DNA from: Colwellia psychrerythraea
Lineage (GTDB): Bacteria; Pseudomonadota; Gammaproteobacteria; Enterobacterales; Alteromonadaceae
NCBI RefSeq assembly: GCF_000764185.1
Contig: NZ_JQEC01000039.1
Coordinates: 156,147 to 220,146 of the forward strand
Direction: 5' to 3'
Length of the DNA stretch: 64,000 bases
This document shows positions 37,335 to 46,784 of this stretch, piece after piece. The position numbers and the translations under genes were made by a program. Numbering within the stretch: position 1 is the first letter of the stretch; every line of letters starts with the position of its first letter. The notes beneath the pieces were generated by a model. The model saw only the letters and a program-made list of their open reading frames with translations, was not told the origin of the DNA and searched no databases.

Positions 37335-37432
37335 AGTAATTTGATGATTTATGTTTTCACTGAGTAGGGCACTTAGGGGATTGAAAAAGGGATTGAAGCT
37401 GTCGTTCCCTTTTTCGTGTGGTCGTCCTTTAT
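37335..37432. repeat. composite repeat, right-end fragment
   Basis: TGATGATTTATGTTTTCACT, GAGTAGGGCACTTAGGGGAT and CGTTCCCTTTTTCGTGTGGTCG match the right third of copy 5 (24855-24950). It ends where the dioxygenase gene's stop codon begins, so it forms that gene's 3' flank. Confidence 0.75.
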
Positions 37433-38053
37433 TCAGACAACCACATTGATAGTCGTCTCAATTAGCTTGTTATTTTGGGTAAAAACCATGGAAACAGCTT
37501 TGGCTTGTTTAGCTGACATCCTGCGATAAAGACCGTCAGCACTGTTATTTTTATCACCGGCAATATAAAACTGTGTGGTTAACAGCTCACGCTCGCCATT
37601 AAGTACTTTGACGTGAATATGAGGAGCACGTCCCGGATATACCGTTGGCTTGATGGTTTTAAAACGGTAGTTACCATTTTTGTCCGTTATATCATGCCCG
37701 AATCCTTGAAAGCCATTGTCGTAGACAACATCCTGTGCATCACCAGAGTGTAAATACTTGCCATTAACATCGCATTGCCAAATCTCTATTCGGTGACCAG
37801 CCAGAGGTTTACCTTGCTTAGACATCACCTTACCTTTGAGCTGTATAATTTCACCGCCAGCCTTTTTAACCGCTCCGGAGACTTTAATAAGGTCGTTATC
37901 AACATCAGCAAAACGCATTGATGGGCTGGGATAAAAAGGCCCTTCAGTTGTCCGTGGAGTCAATACTTCGGACATTGCATTCCGTGAATAGACAGATAAG
38001 CCAGCTAAGGTAATAAAGCCTTTTAATAAACCTCTACGTGTTAGTAATTTCAT
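37433..38053 (-). CDS. intradiol ring-cleavage dioxygenase-like exported protein
   Basis: 206 residues of the protocatechuate 3,4-dioxygenase-like fold. The N-terminus TRRGLLKGFITLAG resembles a Tat signal. The core shows EGPFYP, LKGKVMSKQGKPLAGHRIEI, WQCDVNGKYLH and YPGRAPHIHVKV. The iron ligands predicted by comparison are the Tyr of NGKY, Tyr139, His145 and His147, with Arg142 beside them. The substrate is uncertain; short exported members are not all catechol enzymes. It lies upstream of nothing catabolic; the CBM9-like gene precedes it by 95 bases on the same strand. AAGGGA precedes the ATG. Confidence 0.82.
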   Translation of the reverse strand: MKLLTRRGLLKGFITLAGLSVYSRNAMSEVLTPRTTEGPFYPSPSMRFADVDNDLIKVSGAVKKAGGEIIQLKGKVMSKQGKPLAGHRIEIWQCDVNGKYLHSGDAQDVVYDNGFQGFGHDITDKNGNYRFKTIKPTVYPGRAPHIHVKVLNGERELLTTQFYIAGDKNNSADGLYRRMSAKQAKAVSMVFTQNNKLIETTINVVV

Positions 38054-38148
38054 TTAATAGTCCCTTGGTAAATAATTAGTTTATGGTTGTTATTAGTTTA
38101 TTGCCGTTTAATTAATCGATAGACTTTCAGGTTTCATATGCACAGCAG

Positions 38149-38832
38149 TTACTTATCAAAGGAAAGCTTAGTGGAAGAAAGCTTAGAAAAAGCAAACTTA
38201 GCCCAAGTAGCGCTATCGGTTTCTACTGCTTTTTCAGGGTAATAGAATGCTGTAGAGCCCTCATTTTGATTAATACCACTTACGCCAATCATCATCTTCC
38301 AAGTATCACCAGGAAACTTCTTACGAAGAATTTGCATTTCTCGATGAGAACCCTTCAAAAACTTGGGTTTCAAGCCATCCTCTGCTTCTACTCTGCCCGC
38401 ATAAGGTACCCAAAAGCCACTCCAATGCTTTAGATTCCAGCGGTCAGGTTTACTCCATTCTTTGCCGTTGAATATTCGTTCTCCTAATTGAGCAGAGGCA
38501 TGAAGTCTATGCAGGTAACCCGTGTTAGCGTGCTCTACATAGATATCAATGACAGCGTAATCTTCGGCTTTGCCTTTGGCGCATACGTATAATGAGTGGT
38601 TATCATGCATGAGATAAACGGCAGATTGTGCTGGCAGTTCGAATTTTATTGCTGACTGCCATTCGTCTTTGTCACAACGACCATCGAATAGCGGCGCTTT
38701 ATTGGTCGCGTTTATGGTGATAACTTCGGACGCGTTAGCTTGTGTAGCAACGAGTGATAAAGCGATGGTGGATATAGCAATGGCCGATAAAACAATACCT
38801 GATATAAAAGTTTTGGACAGTTTATGCAGCAT
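38149..38832 (-). CDS. exported protein with CBM9-like domain
   Basis: 227 residues with a signal peptide (SGIVLSAIAISTIALSLVAT, cut near ANA-SEV). The mature domain resembles family 9 carbohydrate-binding/DOMON-like modules: PLFDGRCDKDEWQSAIKFEL, SLYVCAKGKAEDYAVIDIYV and ATWAKFAFSK. Two cysteines. A ligand cannot be assigned. It is co-directional with the intradiol dioxygenase-like gene 95 bases downstream, so the two may form an operon. Confidence 0.7.
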   Translation of the reverse strand: MLHKLSKTFISGIVLSAIAISTIALSLVATQANASEVITINATNKAPLFDGRCDKDEWQSAIKFELPAQSAVYLMHDNHSLYVCAKGKAEDYAVIDIYVEHANTGYLHRLHASAQLGERIFNGKEWSKPDRWNLKHWSGFWVPYAGRVEAEDGLKPKFLKGSHREMQILRKKFPGDTWKMMIGVSGINQNEGSTAFYYPEKAVETDSATWAKFAFSKLSSTKLSFDK

Positions 38833-39127
38833 GTTTTCTTTTCCCTTTTCCCTTTTCCTTGGAACTTGGCGGTTGTTATTTAATCAGATAATAAAGGGAA
38901 TCGGTGGGGTTCCAATGGATTATCGGTGAGTGGTGCTTTATTTACGTTCAAGTGCAAATTCAGCGTCTCCACTATGAAGACTAATTCTTTATTAACAGAA
39001 CTATCTGACTTTAGCTGTGTTCATATCAATAATTGTTTGTTATTTTAACGTAAGATATCATCAGATTGCTTTACTTGATTATGTCGCTAAGCAACTAAAA
39101 AACAAATTAAATTGGGAGAGATAAACA

Positions 39128-39481
39128 ATGGTAAACATGTTAATTGCATATCAACTTAATGACGGTGATGTTATTGAAATTAATCATCCAGAAGAGTTTG
39201 AATTTAGAGATTTAGATGGCAATAGTTTAGGTAATGCTGAAATTATTAAGCGTCATAATAATGATTTAATATTGGCTGAAGCTGCATTTGTAATCTCAGC
39301 CGAACATGAGAAAGTTATAATACCAAGCGATGCAGCATTCATGGAATCAGAGGCAGGAGTAAAACAACCATTTGATTTTAATGGTCTGGTAAAACTCTGT
39401 GGTTTTTCTTCTGTTAAATATAAATTTGATAGGCAAGGTGATGAGAGTACTGATTGGGTTATCGCTTATCCTCAGGACTAA
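39128..39481 (+). CDS. small soluble protein of unknown function
   Basis: Not recognised. 117 residues, acidic, no signal peptide or membrane helix. Visible stretches are YQLNDGDVIEINHPEEFEFR, DLDGNSLG, HEKVIIPSDAAFM and FSSVKYKFDRQGDE. GGAGAG eight bases before the ATG is a strong ribosome binding site, which supports a real gene. It is alone between a 296-base gap and a repeat-bearing gap. Confidence 0.6.
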   Translation: MVNMLIAYQLNDGDVIEINHPEEFEFRDLDGNSLGNAEIIKRHNNDLILAEAAFVISAEHEKVIIPSDAAFMESEAGVKQPFDFNGLVKLCGFSSVKYKFDRQGDESTDWVIAYPQD

Positions 39482-39620
39482 TCACCTGATGTAGTTGAAA
39501 ATTTAAGTAACCAGAACTCTGGATAAGCAGCACTTGCTCAATATTCCCCTTTATCCGATTCTCAGCGTTAAAACGTAGATAAATAACCCGTTATTCATAA
39601 ACGTTTTGCCTTGATAATCG

Positions 39621-39732
39621 AATAAATTGAAACATTGACAGAGTCTATCGCTACTTAATTTTGTTGTTAACAACCTAAGTTGTTGTTTTTACTTAAACAT
39701 CAAATACTCATTATCCAGAGTTCAGGTTAATT
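39621..39732. repeat. dispersed intergenic repeat, copy 2
   Basis: Matches 3113-3231 over its whole length, including the AACAAC.TAAGTTGTTGTTT hairpin and the terminal TTATCCAGAGTTCAGGTTA. Bases flanking the two copies differ. It sits in the 509-base gap between the 117-residue protein gene and the OmpA gene. Confidence 0.7.
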
Positions 39733-39852
39733 AGCTTAAATTATATACATTGCAACATCTTGCTCTAGTGATTGTTCCGGGGAAACTTGAACCTCATAGA
39801 TATTAAGTATAAAATTCTCCAGCTTTAGATTTTTACGTTTTCGTAAAATTTT

Positions 39853-39879
39853 CAAACCCGACGACTAATCGGGTTTTTT
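39853..39879 (+). terminator. rho-independent terminator
   Basis: AAACCCGA / TCGGGTTT stem, 7-base loop, then a T tract. It lies between the 117-residue protein gene and the OmpA lipoprotein gene, about 370 bases after the former. The distance suggests that it ends a transcript through the repeat or an unannotated RNA. Confidence 0.8.
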
Positions 39880-39990
39880 TGTGTCTTTAATTCATATTCC
39901 AAAGCAGTAGTCACAATAACCTCATACAGTAATTTATTAATAGCCATCGCTTCTTTGAAGTCGTTATAAGGCTAATACAGGAAACTCCTC

Positions 39991-40659
39991 ATGAAAAAAA
40001 TAATCACTATCGCTTCAGCCGTATTGTTGTTACAAGCTTGTACAACATTTGACCCTTACACAGGTGAAAGTAAAACCTCCAAAACGGCTATAGGAGCAGC
40101 TACGGGGGCCAGCTTAGCTGCCGTTGTTGCTTATATTGCTAATAAAGATGAAGACAGCAATACTCGCAATAAACGTATTTTGGCTGCAGGGGCAGGTGGT
40201 GCAGCTATTGGTGGTGGTATTGGTTTTTATATGGACGCTCAAGAAGCTAAATTACGTAAGAAACTACGAGATAGTGGTGTAAGTATTCAGCGAGAGGGTG
40301 ACAAGATAAACCTGATAATGCCGGGCAATATTATCTTTGCTACGAATAGCGCTAACATTAACAGTAACTTTACTGATGTGTTAAGTTCTGTTGCTTTAGT
40401 ACTTGAAGAATATAATCAAACACTTATTGTAGTTTCTGGTCATACCGATTCTATCGGCTCTGCTCAACACAACCAAAAATTATCTGAAGAACGCGCTGGC
40501 GGCGTCGTTCAATACCTACGTGGACAAAAAATTCTTAGTGATCGTTTCGAGATAGTAGGCTTTGGCGAAGAGCAACCTGTAGCAAACAATAATACAGCTG
40601 GTGGGCGCGAGCTTAACCGCCGTGTTGAAATTACACTATTACCTGTTCTTGAGTCATAA
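39991..40659 (+). CDS. OmpA family lipoprotein (YiaD-like)
   Basis: 222 residues. Lipobox LLLQAC near residue 16 predicts an outer-membrane lipoprotein. A glycine-zipper hydrophobic pair follows (GAATGASLAAVVAYIA and AAGAGGAAIGGGIGFYMDA). The C-terminal OmpA domain binds peptidoglycan: ATNSANINSNF, VVSGHTDSIGSAQHNQKLSE, ERAGGVVQYL and ELNRRVEI. The combination is that of YiaD-type proteins linking the outer membrane to the cell wall. AGGAAA precedes the ATG. Confidence 0.88.
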   Translation: MKKIITIASAVLLLQACTTFDPYTGESKTSKTAIGAATGASLAAVVAYIANKDEDSNTRNKRILAAGAGGAAIGGGIGFYMDAQEAKLRKKLRDSGVSIQREGDKINLIMPGNIIFATNSANINSNFTDVLSSVALVLEEYNQTLIVVSGHTDSIGSAQHNQKLSEERAGGVVQYLRGQKILSDRFEIVGFGEEQPVANNNTAGGRELNRRVEITLLPVLES

Positions 40660-40671
40660 AAGTAAACTAAC

Positions 40672-40690
40672 TATCCAGAGTTCAGGTTAA
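40672..40690. repeat. isolated 19-base terminus of the 3113/39621 repeat
   Basis: TATCCAGAGTTCAGGTTA, the terminal motif of the repeats at 3231 and 39732, occurs here without the rest of the unit, 13 bases after the OmpA stop. It could be a solo end left by excision or recombination. A hairpin ACCCACAG/CTGTGGGT follows at about 40698-40725. Confidence 0.55.
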
Positions 40691-41007
40691 CTAAGATACC
40701 CACAGCTGACATGTAACAGTTAACTGTGGGTAATGACGTTTGTTCGAATTTTAATAAGTATTTTTGGTGGTATGACATCCAAAAAACTAGTCAGACTGCC
40801 GCTTTCATGGACGACACTATTAGATCAAAATTTCGATACTAACTAGATAATACAACTCAAGTCTAATTGCCATAGCTAGCATAATTTAAACCCGAAAAAA
40901 TACTTTTAAATAGTCATTTAGGTGGGTATATTAAAAGATCAGATGGATGATGTATTCTATTCAGAGCTGACGACTATAATTAGCTGAATAGTTTTAAAAA
41001 AAGAGTG

Positions 41008-41772
41008 ATGAATATGCCAAGTATTAGCGCCGTGGTGAAACAAGTCTTCATCGTTTGGTTGCTTTTACCATTTATTTTAACTGCTTTTAGCGTTCATGCC
41101 GTCGACTCAATAAAAGTAAATACCTACACCGACTATCCGCCATACCTCTATTACCAAGCAGGACAACAAACTGGTTTGTACATGGGTATTGTTGATCTTA
41201 CTTTTAAAGCTATAAATCAACCTTACTCAGTAAAAATATTGCCTTTTAAGCGTGGGATTTACCAGGCTGAGCTAGGCGATGGGATTATGATCGCGGTATT
41301 AAAAACAGCTCAACGTATGCAAACTCTGGATTTTTCCGAGCCATATTATCAGGAAAGAATATCTGTATATTCCAATCAACAAAAACAGCCTCTGATAAAG
41401 ACTGTAGATAAATTATCGGGGTTAAATATTGGTACATTGTTAGGGTGGAGTTACGGCGCTAAATTTGATCAAGCTAAGGCCAATAACCGGTTTTTTACTC
41501 ATGATAGTAAACTTGAAACCAACTTTTATTTGTTAGCGAAAGGCAGGTTAGACGCGGTGATTCATTCTGAGTTGTCCGCAGCTTATGTGCTAGATAAACT
41601 TGGACTTAAAGATAAAATATTTCTAGTCTCTAAACCTTTGGCACTAGGTAATATTCATCTAGCAGTAAAAAAAGGCACTCATAAAGAGTTACTTGTTAGG
41701 ATTAATAAAAAGTTAAGTGAGCCAGAGCACATCAAAGCAATAAACCTGCTTATTAAAAACTACCAAGAATAG
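41008..41772 (+). CDS. periplasmic solute-binding protein (amino acid ABC type, family 3-like)
   Basis: 254 residues: a signal peptide (WLLLPFILTAFSVHA) then a type II periplasmic binding fold. Typical features are KVNTYTDYPPYLYY at the start, ALGDGIMIAVLKTAQRMQTL in part, DFSEPYYQERISVYSN and the second-lobe GLNIGTLLGWSYGAKFD. No permease or ATPase is adjacent, so it may be an orphan sensor or a stand-alone binding protein, as is common in Alteromonadales. Starts at 41005 (GTG), 41008 and 41014 (ATG) are close; 41008 was chosen. Confidence 0.8.
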   Translation: MNMPSISAVVKQVFIVWLLLPFILTAFSVHAVDSIKVNTYTDYPPYLYYQAGQQTGLYMGIVDLTFKAINQPYSVKILPFKRGIYQAELGDGIMIAVLKTAQRMQTLDFSEPYYQERISVYSNQQKQPLIKTVDKLSGLNIGTLLGWSYGAKFDQAKANNRFFTHDSKLETNFYLLAKGRLDAVIHSELSAAYVLDKLGLKDKIFLVSKPLALGNIHLAVKKGTHKELLVRINKKLSEPEHIKAINLLIKNYQE

Positions 41773-42025
41773 TTAAGCCTGGAGTAAATTTTCTCCCCGA
41801 AAATTAGAGTGATTTGTCGCGGTATTACCTAGCCTTTTGTGTATGCTGCTACGCCAAACAACGCACAGCATTGATATTGTTCACAGTGAATAGTTAAACC
41901 CTCCCTATTTGTAACGTTTTATTTCAATGTTACATTTCGTCGCAAAATAAATGTATCTTATCTACTTTTTCTTAAATCTCGGTATTTTTATGTTAATAAT
42001 GCTGTAGATTTTACAATTAATTATT

Positions 42026-42290
42026 ATACCAATTACACTAATAAATTGATCAACTTAGAGTTACATTAGCGAGCTTAGAACAAGAAAAATTACTTAAACA
42101 TAGTTATTCTATATTTCTTTAATTTTTAGCCGTTATTGGCTCGCTAATAAACTCCCGAAGGGCGAGTTTAAAAGGCTTACATGTGTCGTTATTGATTTCG
42201 ATAAGGGAATAACCATTCTCTTCAATCAATGCCTTACCTTTAAGCCTTTTAATTATCGCTAAGTGGTTAATTAATTAATGTATTTGGTAT
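42026..42290. mobile_element. MITE-like element, family B copy 2 (265 bases)
   Basis: Terminal inverted repeats: left ATACCAATTACACTAATAAA then TTGATCAAC; right (reverse complement) ATACCAAATACATTAATTAA then TTAACCACTT. The interior has the hairpin-like pair AGCGAGCTTAG / TTGGCTCGCTAA and a minus-strand open frame of about 50 codons with no ATG. It ends eight bases before the RND start codon. Related to 30331-30490. The 41773-42025 stretch before it shows no gene; GATTTGTCGCGGT at 41812 is a scrap of the composite repeat. Confidence 0.7.
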
Positions 42291-42297
42291 TATTTGG

Positions 42298-45200
42298 ATG
42301 GAAATGAACTTAACCCGTGCCGCTTTAAAAAATCCCGCAGCTGTTATTGTCATTGTTGTGTTAGTGATGGTGTTTGGTTTAATGAGTGTTTTTAAACTAC
42401 CGATTCAATTGACACCTGATATTGAACAGCCACAAATTAATATTTCTACCGGTTGGCCAAGTGCAGCCCCTTCAGAAATGGAATCGGTAATCATAGAGCC
42501 GATTGAAAATGTGGTTAAAAATACCCAAGGTGTAACTAAGGTTACTACCAATATTCAACGGGGCTTTGGCAATATAACACTCACCTTTGATGTGGGTGCG
42601 GATATGCAAAAAGCCATGCTTGATGTGATTAATAATCTTAATCAAGCGCCCCCCATTCCCCTTGATGCTATGGATCCTATCGTGTCTGCTGGTGGTGGTA
42701 GAGGTGGCCCAAATACCGCTTCTCTAATGATTAAAACATTACCAAGTAATCCAGCACAAGACTTAGGGCAATATCAAAAACTCATTGAGGATGTTGTTCG
42801 TCCTAGATTTTCTCGTATTCCAGGTATGGGACAAGTTAATTTACAAAGTCATCGCCCTAGAGAGTTAAGAATAACTTTTGATCCACTGCGCACAGCCTCA
42901 TTAGGTTTATCACTGTCAGATATCAGCTCAACTATTTCACGAGCCAATGATGTTTCTGCAGGTGTTGCTAATGTGGGTAGACGACAGTACACAGTGCGAT
43001 TTTCAGGGCAGTACGATATCACTAACCTAACTGAAATGATTATCGGCTACAGCGGTGATCGTCCTATCTACTTAAAAGATGTCGCTACGGTTGAAAACAC
43101 CTTGGTGGATCGCTTTGGTTTTAATATGCGCAACGGGCAACCGTCGTATTATTTCACCTTGAAACGCCAAAACGATGCCAATACGGTAGCGCTACTTGAT
43201 GAAATTAATGTTGCCATTAAAGAGCTTAATGATGGACCAATGAAAGAGGCTGGTTTAGTTATTGAACTCAGCTTTGATGCTTCAGTGCATATTCGTAATG
43301 CCTTGAAACTAGTACAGAATAATCTTGGTTTAGGCATAGTATTAGCGTTAATCATTCTTTGGTTATTTCTACGGGGTTGGAAAAGTATTTTCATCATTGC
43401 GGTAACCATTCCAATCTCGTTAATGGTGGCTTTTGTTGCCCTTGGCATATTTGATCGCAGTTTAAATGTTATTTCATTAGCAGGATTGGCTTTTTCAGTT
43501 GGTTTAGTGTTAGATGCCGCTATCATAGTGCAAGAAAATATAGTTCGGCTACGTGGTTTGGGCATGGATGGAAAAAAAGCCGTTATGCGTGGTGCTTTGC
43601 AAGTTACTGGTGCCTTATTTGCCTCTACCGCCACCAGTGTTGCCATATTTTTACCTATTTTATTTATGGCGGGTATCGAAGGTCAGTTATTTTCTGATTT
43701 AGCCCTGACACTATCTATCGCAGTAATCGCCTCACTGGTTACGGCGATTACTATTTTGCCTATCGCCAGTCAGTATTGGCTTAAATCCCAAAATGATGTT
43801 GATCCCTTCGCACATTATTGGGAAAAATTAACCCGTTTAGTTATGCGTCTAACCAATAATCAAACTAAACGAATTAGTTGGATTTCTTTGTTATTGGGCG
43901 GTTCTCTTTTAGTTATCACGCTATTGATACCCAAAACTGACTTTATGCCCCGTGCACCGATCGATGGCTTCTTTTTCAGTTTAAATATGCCACCAGGGGG
44001 TAATGTTGATTTTATTGAAAAAGAAATGGCATCGTTAGTTAAAGAAAGGTTAGCTCCTTATCTGTCCGGAGAGAAGTTACCGAAAATAAAAAGTTATAAC
44101 TTTTACTCTTTTGGCTCAGGAGCCACAGGCGGATTTATTTATTCAGCCGACCCCACACGTGTTGAAGAATTGATGGACGTTATTCGAACTGATGTTTTAG
44201 GCGGACTACCTGATACCCAAGCTTTCTTGTTTAGAGGCTCAATGATTAACGTATCAGGCGGTGGCAATGGTCGAACTGTAGAGTTGAACGTACAAGGCCC
44301 TGATATTGAAAGCTTAATGTCAGTGGCACAAGTAGGCATTGATGCGATTAATGAAGCAATGCCGGGTACTACGGCATTTCCAAATCCGGGATTAAGTTTA
44401 TCTGAGCCTGAATTAAAGCTCGTACCTAATGATCAACGTATAACCCAAGCGGGTTTAACACGTCATGATGTAGCTAATGCCATTCGTGCCTATACCAGTG
44501 GTTTATTTATTGGCGAATATTTTGATGGTAATGACAGAGTCAATGTTATTTTACGCGGTGAGCAATGGCATACACCAGATGAACTAGCGGCTTTGCCTAT
44601 CCATTCTCCTCTAGCCGGTATTCAAACCATAGGGGAATTAACATCTATTTCAAGAACAGCAGGGCCAACAAGCTTAAGGCGTGTTGACGGTAAAAGAACC
44701 ATCAGTATTCAAATTTCTCCACCAGCTACCATGTCGTTGGAAGAGGCGTTAGCTTTAATTAATGAAAAAGTTATTCCTAAAATGAATGCGCAATTACCTC
44801 TTGCAGCATCCATTCAACTGAGCGGTAATGCCAATAAAATGTCCGCGGCAATTAACGATATGATCAAAAACTTTGCCTTGGCATTAGTTATTCTCTTTTT
44901 GTTAATGACGGCACTATTTAAATCACCTAAAGACAGTTTATTGGTACTACTGGTGATGCCATTAGCGGTTGCTGGCGGTGTTGTTGGTTTAAATTTATTG
45001 AATTTAGTTACTTATCAGTCGTTAGATTTATTAACCATGATTGGTTTTATTATTTTACTTGGTTTAGTGGTAAACAATGCCATTTTAATTGTTGATCAAA
45101 CGAGACAGGCTGAAAGGGAAGGTTTATCAAGAAGTGATGCAGTCGCTCAAGCTATTCGTATTCGCGCCAGACCTGTTTATATGAGCACATTAACGAGTTT

Positions 45201-45462
45201 GTTTGGCATGTTGCCATTAATGGTAATGCCTGGTGTTGGTAGTGAAATATACCGAGGCCTTGCTACGGTAATTGTTGGCGGCATGTTCATCAGTGCCATT
45301 TTCACCTTAGTGTTATTTCCAAGCCTATTAAGGTTGGGTGAAAAAACACTGAATGATAAAAAGAATAACGATAAAAGCACTCAAAGCACAGAAAAGACCA
45401 ACGTTGAAGATTTACACGTTGCAGCACAAGCAAAGCCATCATTACCAGCCAAAATTGGCTGA
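42298..45462 (+). CDS. RND family efflux pump inner-membrane subunit (AcrB/HAE1-type)
   Basis: 1054-residue proton-driven exporter. It begins MNLTRAALKNPAAVIVIVVLV, with 12 helices and two large periplasmic loops. The proton-relay region in TM4 reads FSVGLVLDAAIIVQENIVRL, and the second half repeats it as LLGLVVNNAILIVDQTR. PIQLTPDIEQPQINI and GWPSAAPSEMES in the first pore loop are normal for heavy-metal/multidrug RND pumps. It precedes its adaptor gene by 20 bases, the reverse of the usual adaptor-pump order. No TolC-type outer-membrane gene is in the window. M1 or M3 (42304) may be the start. Confidence 0.93.
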   Translation: MEMNLTRAALKNPAAVIVIVVLVMVFGLMSVFKLPIQLTPDIEQPQINISTGWPSAAPSEMESVIIEPIENVVKNTQGVTKVTTNIQRGFGNITLTFDVGADMQKAMLDVINNLNQAPPIPLDAMDPIVSAGGGRGGPNTASLMIKTLPSNPAQDLGQYQKLIEDVVRPRFSRIPGMGQVNLQSHRPRELRITFDPLRTASLGLSLSDISSTISRANDVSAGVANVGRRQYTVRFSGQYDITNLTEMIIGYSGDRPIYLKDVATVENTLVDRFGFNMRNGQPSYYFTLKRQNDANTVALLDEINVAIKELNDGPMKEAGLVIELSFDASVHIRNALKLVQNNLGLGIVLALIILWLFLRGWKSIFIIAVTIPISLMVAFVALGIFDRSLNVISLAGLAFSVGLVLDAAIIVQENIVRLRGLGMDGKKAVMRGALQVTGALFASTATSVAIFLPILFMAGIEGQLFSDLALTLSIAVIASLVTAITILPIASQYWLKSQNDVDPFAHYWEKLTRLVMRLTNNQTKRISWISLLLGGSLLVITLLIPKTDFMPRAPIDGFFFSLNMPPGGNVDFIEKEMASLVKERLAPYLSGEKLPKIKSYNFYSFGSGATGGFIYSADPTRVEELMDVIRTDVLGGLPDTQAFLFRGSMINVSGGGNGRTVELNVQGPDIESLMSVAQVGIDAINEAMPGTTAFPNPGLSLSEPELKLVPNDQRITQAGLTRHDVANAIRAYTSGLFIGEYFDGNDRVNVILRGEQWHTPDELAALPIHSPLAGIQTIGELTSISRTAGPTSLRRVDGKRTISIQISPPATMSLEEALALINEKVIPKMNAQLPLAASIQLSGNANKMSAAINDMIKNFALALVILFLLMTALFKSPKDSLLVLLVMPLAVAGGVVGLNLLNLVTYQSLDLLTMIGFIILLGLVVNNAILIVDQTRQAEREGLSRSDAVAQAIRIRARPVYMSTLTSLFGMLPLMVMPGVGSEIYRGLATVIVGGMFISAIFTLVLFPSLLRLGEKTLNDKKNNDKSTQSTEKTNVEDLHVAAQAKPSLPAKIG

Positions 45463-45482
45463 AGGGTGGTTAGGAGAAAACT

Positions 45483-46598
45483 ATGTTAAAGACAATTATG
45501 TTTAAAAATAATATGTTGAAAAAAATCACTTTGAAAAATACCTTTAAAAATATTTATAAAAAGAGTGTAATCACTTCAGTTGCCTGCGCACTTTTGGCAA
45601 GTCAGCTATCTTATGCAGCCGATGCGCCGCCAAGCCCTGTGGAAATAGATACGGTGACTGAAATGTCGCTAGCCGCTACTGCCGATTTAATGGGCACAGT
45701 GCATAGTCGCTCCTATGTGAATATTACCGCCAGTGTTAATGGTCGATTAGAATGGTTGCAAGAGCCTGGTGTGATGGTCGCAAAAGGTGATGTGTTGGCT
45801 AAAATGGATTTATTGCCATTACAGTTAAAGCAAGCGGAGCAAAAAGCACAGATTAAACGCGCAAGCATTAACTCACAGTATTTCAATAACGAATTAAAGC
45901 GTTTACAGAAACTAAAAAAAACCAATTCAACTTCGCAGTTTCAATTAGACCAAACTAAATCACAGTTTGAATTAGCACAAGCTGATAGTGAGATAGCGAA
46001 TTTAAAATTACAACAAATTGAAGATCAATTACAAAGAGCAACTGTAAAAGCGCCTTTTGATGGCGTAGTAACCGAGCGTGTTGTGCGTGCAGGTACGGAT
46101 ATTAGTCGTAGTGATGTTTTATTAAAACTGCTCGATACAGAGCATTTAGAAGTACGCTTATATGTTCCAGTGAAATATTTAGCTTATGTTCGTAAAGGTC
46201 TTGAGCTGAATTTACAAGCTATAGGGCAAAAAATATCTACCAAAGTGACTACTGTGATCCCTAGCACAGACCCTCGCTCTCAAACATTTGAAGTAAGAAT
46301 ACAGATACCTGAACATTTAAATGAGTTTTGGACCGCAGGTCAATTAGTAAAAGTTACTTTGCCAATTCAAGGTGCACATCCTAGTTTAACTATTCACCGA
46401 GATGCGTTAATTTTACGTAAAGATGGCACTTTTGTTGTTAAAATTGATGATGAAAATAAAGCACACCGCTTGTTAGTAAAAGTAGGTAAAGGCACCGTTG
46501 ATAGAGTAACTATCCAAGGTGAACTGAAAAATGGTGACAAAGTTGCTATTCGTGGCGCTGAAAGATTGAAAGAGGGGCAAAGTGTTATTGTTCAATAA
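45483..46598 (+). CDS. RND efflux periplasmic adaptor (membrane fusion protein)
   Basis: 371 residues that link the RND pump to an outer-membrane channel. Features in order: signal region (ITSVACALLASQLSYAA), lipoyl half 1 (NGRLEWLQEPGVMVAKGDVL), an alpha-helical hairpin of about 70 residues rich in Q, K and L, lipoyl half 2 (ATVKAPFDGVVTERVVRAGT), then beta-barrel and membrane-proximal domains (PSTDPRSQTFEVRIQIP; LILRKDGTFVVKID). AGGAG seven bases before the ATG. A K/N-rich N-terminal stretch of about 30 residues before the signal core is unusual, and a later ATG may be used. Confidence 0.92.
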   Translation: MLKTIMFKNNMLKKITLKNTFKNIYKKSVITSVACALLASQLSYAADAPPSPVEIDTVTEMSLAATADLMGTVHSRSYVNITASVNGRLEWLQEPGVMVAKGDVLAKMDLLPLQLKQAEQKAQIKRASINSQYFNNELKRLQKLKKTNSTSQFQLDQTKSQFELAQADSEIANLKLQQIEDQLQRATVKAPFDGVVTERVVRAGTDISRSDVLLKLLDTEHLEVRLYVPVKYLAYVRKGLELNLQAIGQKISTKVTTVIPSTDPRSQTFEVRIQIPEHLNEFWTAGQLVKVTLPIQGAHPSLTIHRDALILRKDGTFVVKIDDENKAHRLLVKVGKGTVDRVTIQGELKNGDKVAIRGAERLKEGQSVIVQ

Positions 46599-46784
46599 GG
46601 CTAATATTCATTTTTATCAAGCCACCTATATAATCTGTGGTGGTTAGTCATTGTCATGGATGGTATTTAGAATTAAGTATCGTTAAACTACGAAGTTGTT
46701 AGTACAAAGTTCTTGTCTATTTTATAAACGAATGTTATAAAAACAGCATCAATAAAAATGTATTAATAAACAATAGGTTTGATA

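Noticed and set aside
43149..43646. 165-codon minus-strand frame inside the RND pump gene
   Set aside because: Entirely within a well-supported gene; its composition is that of an antisense shadow.
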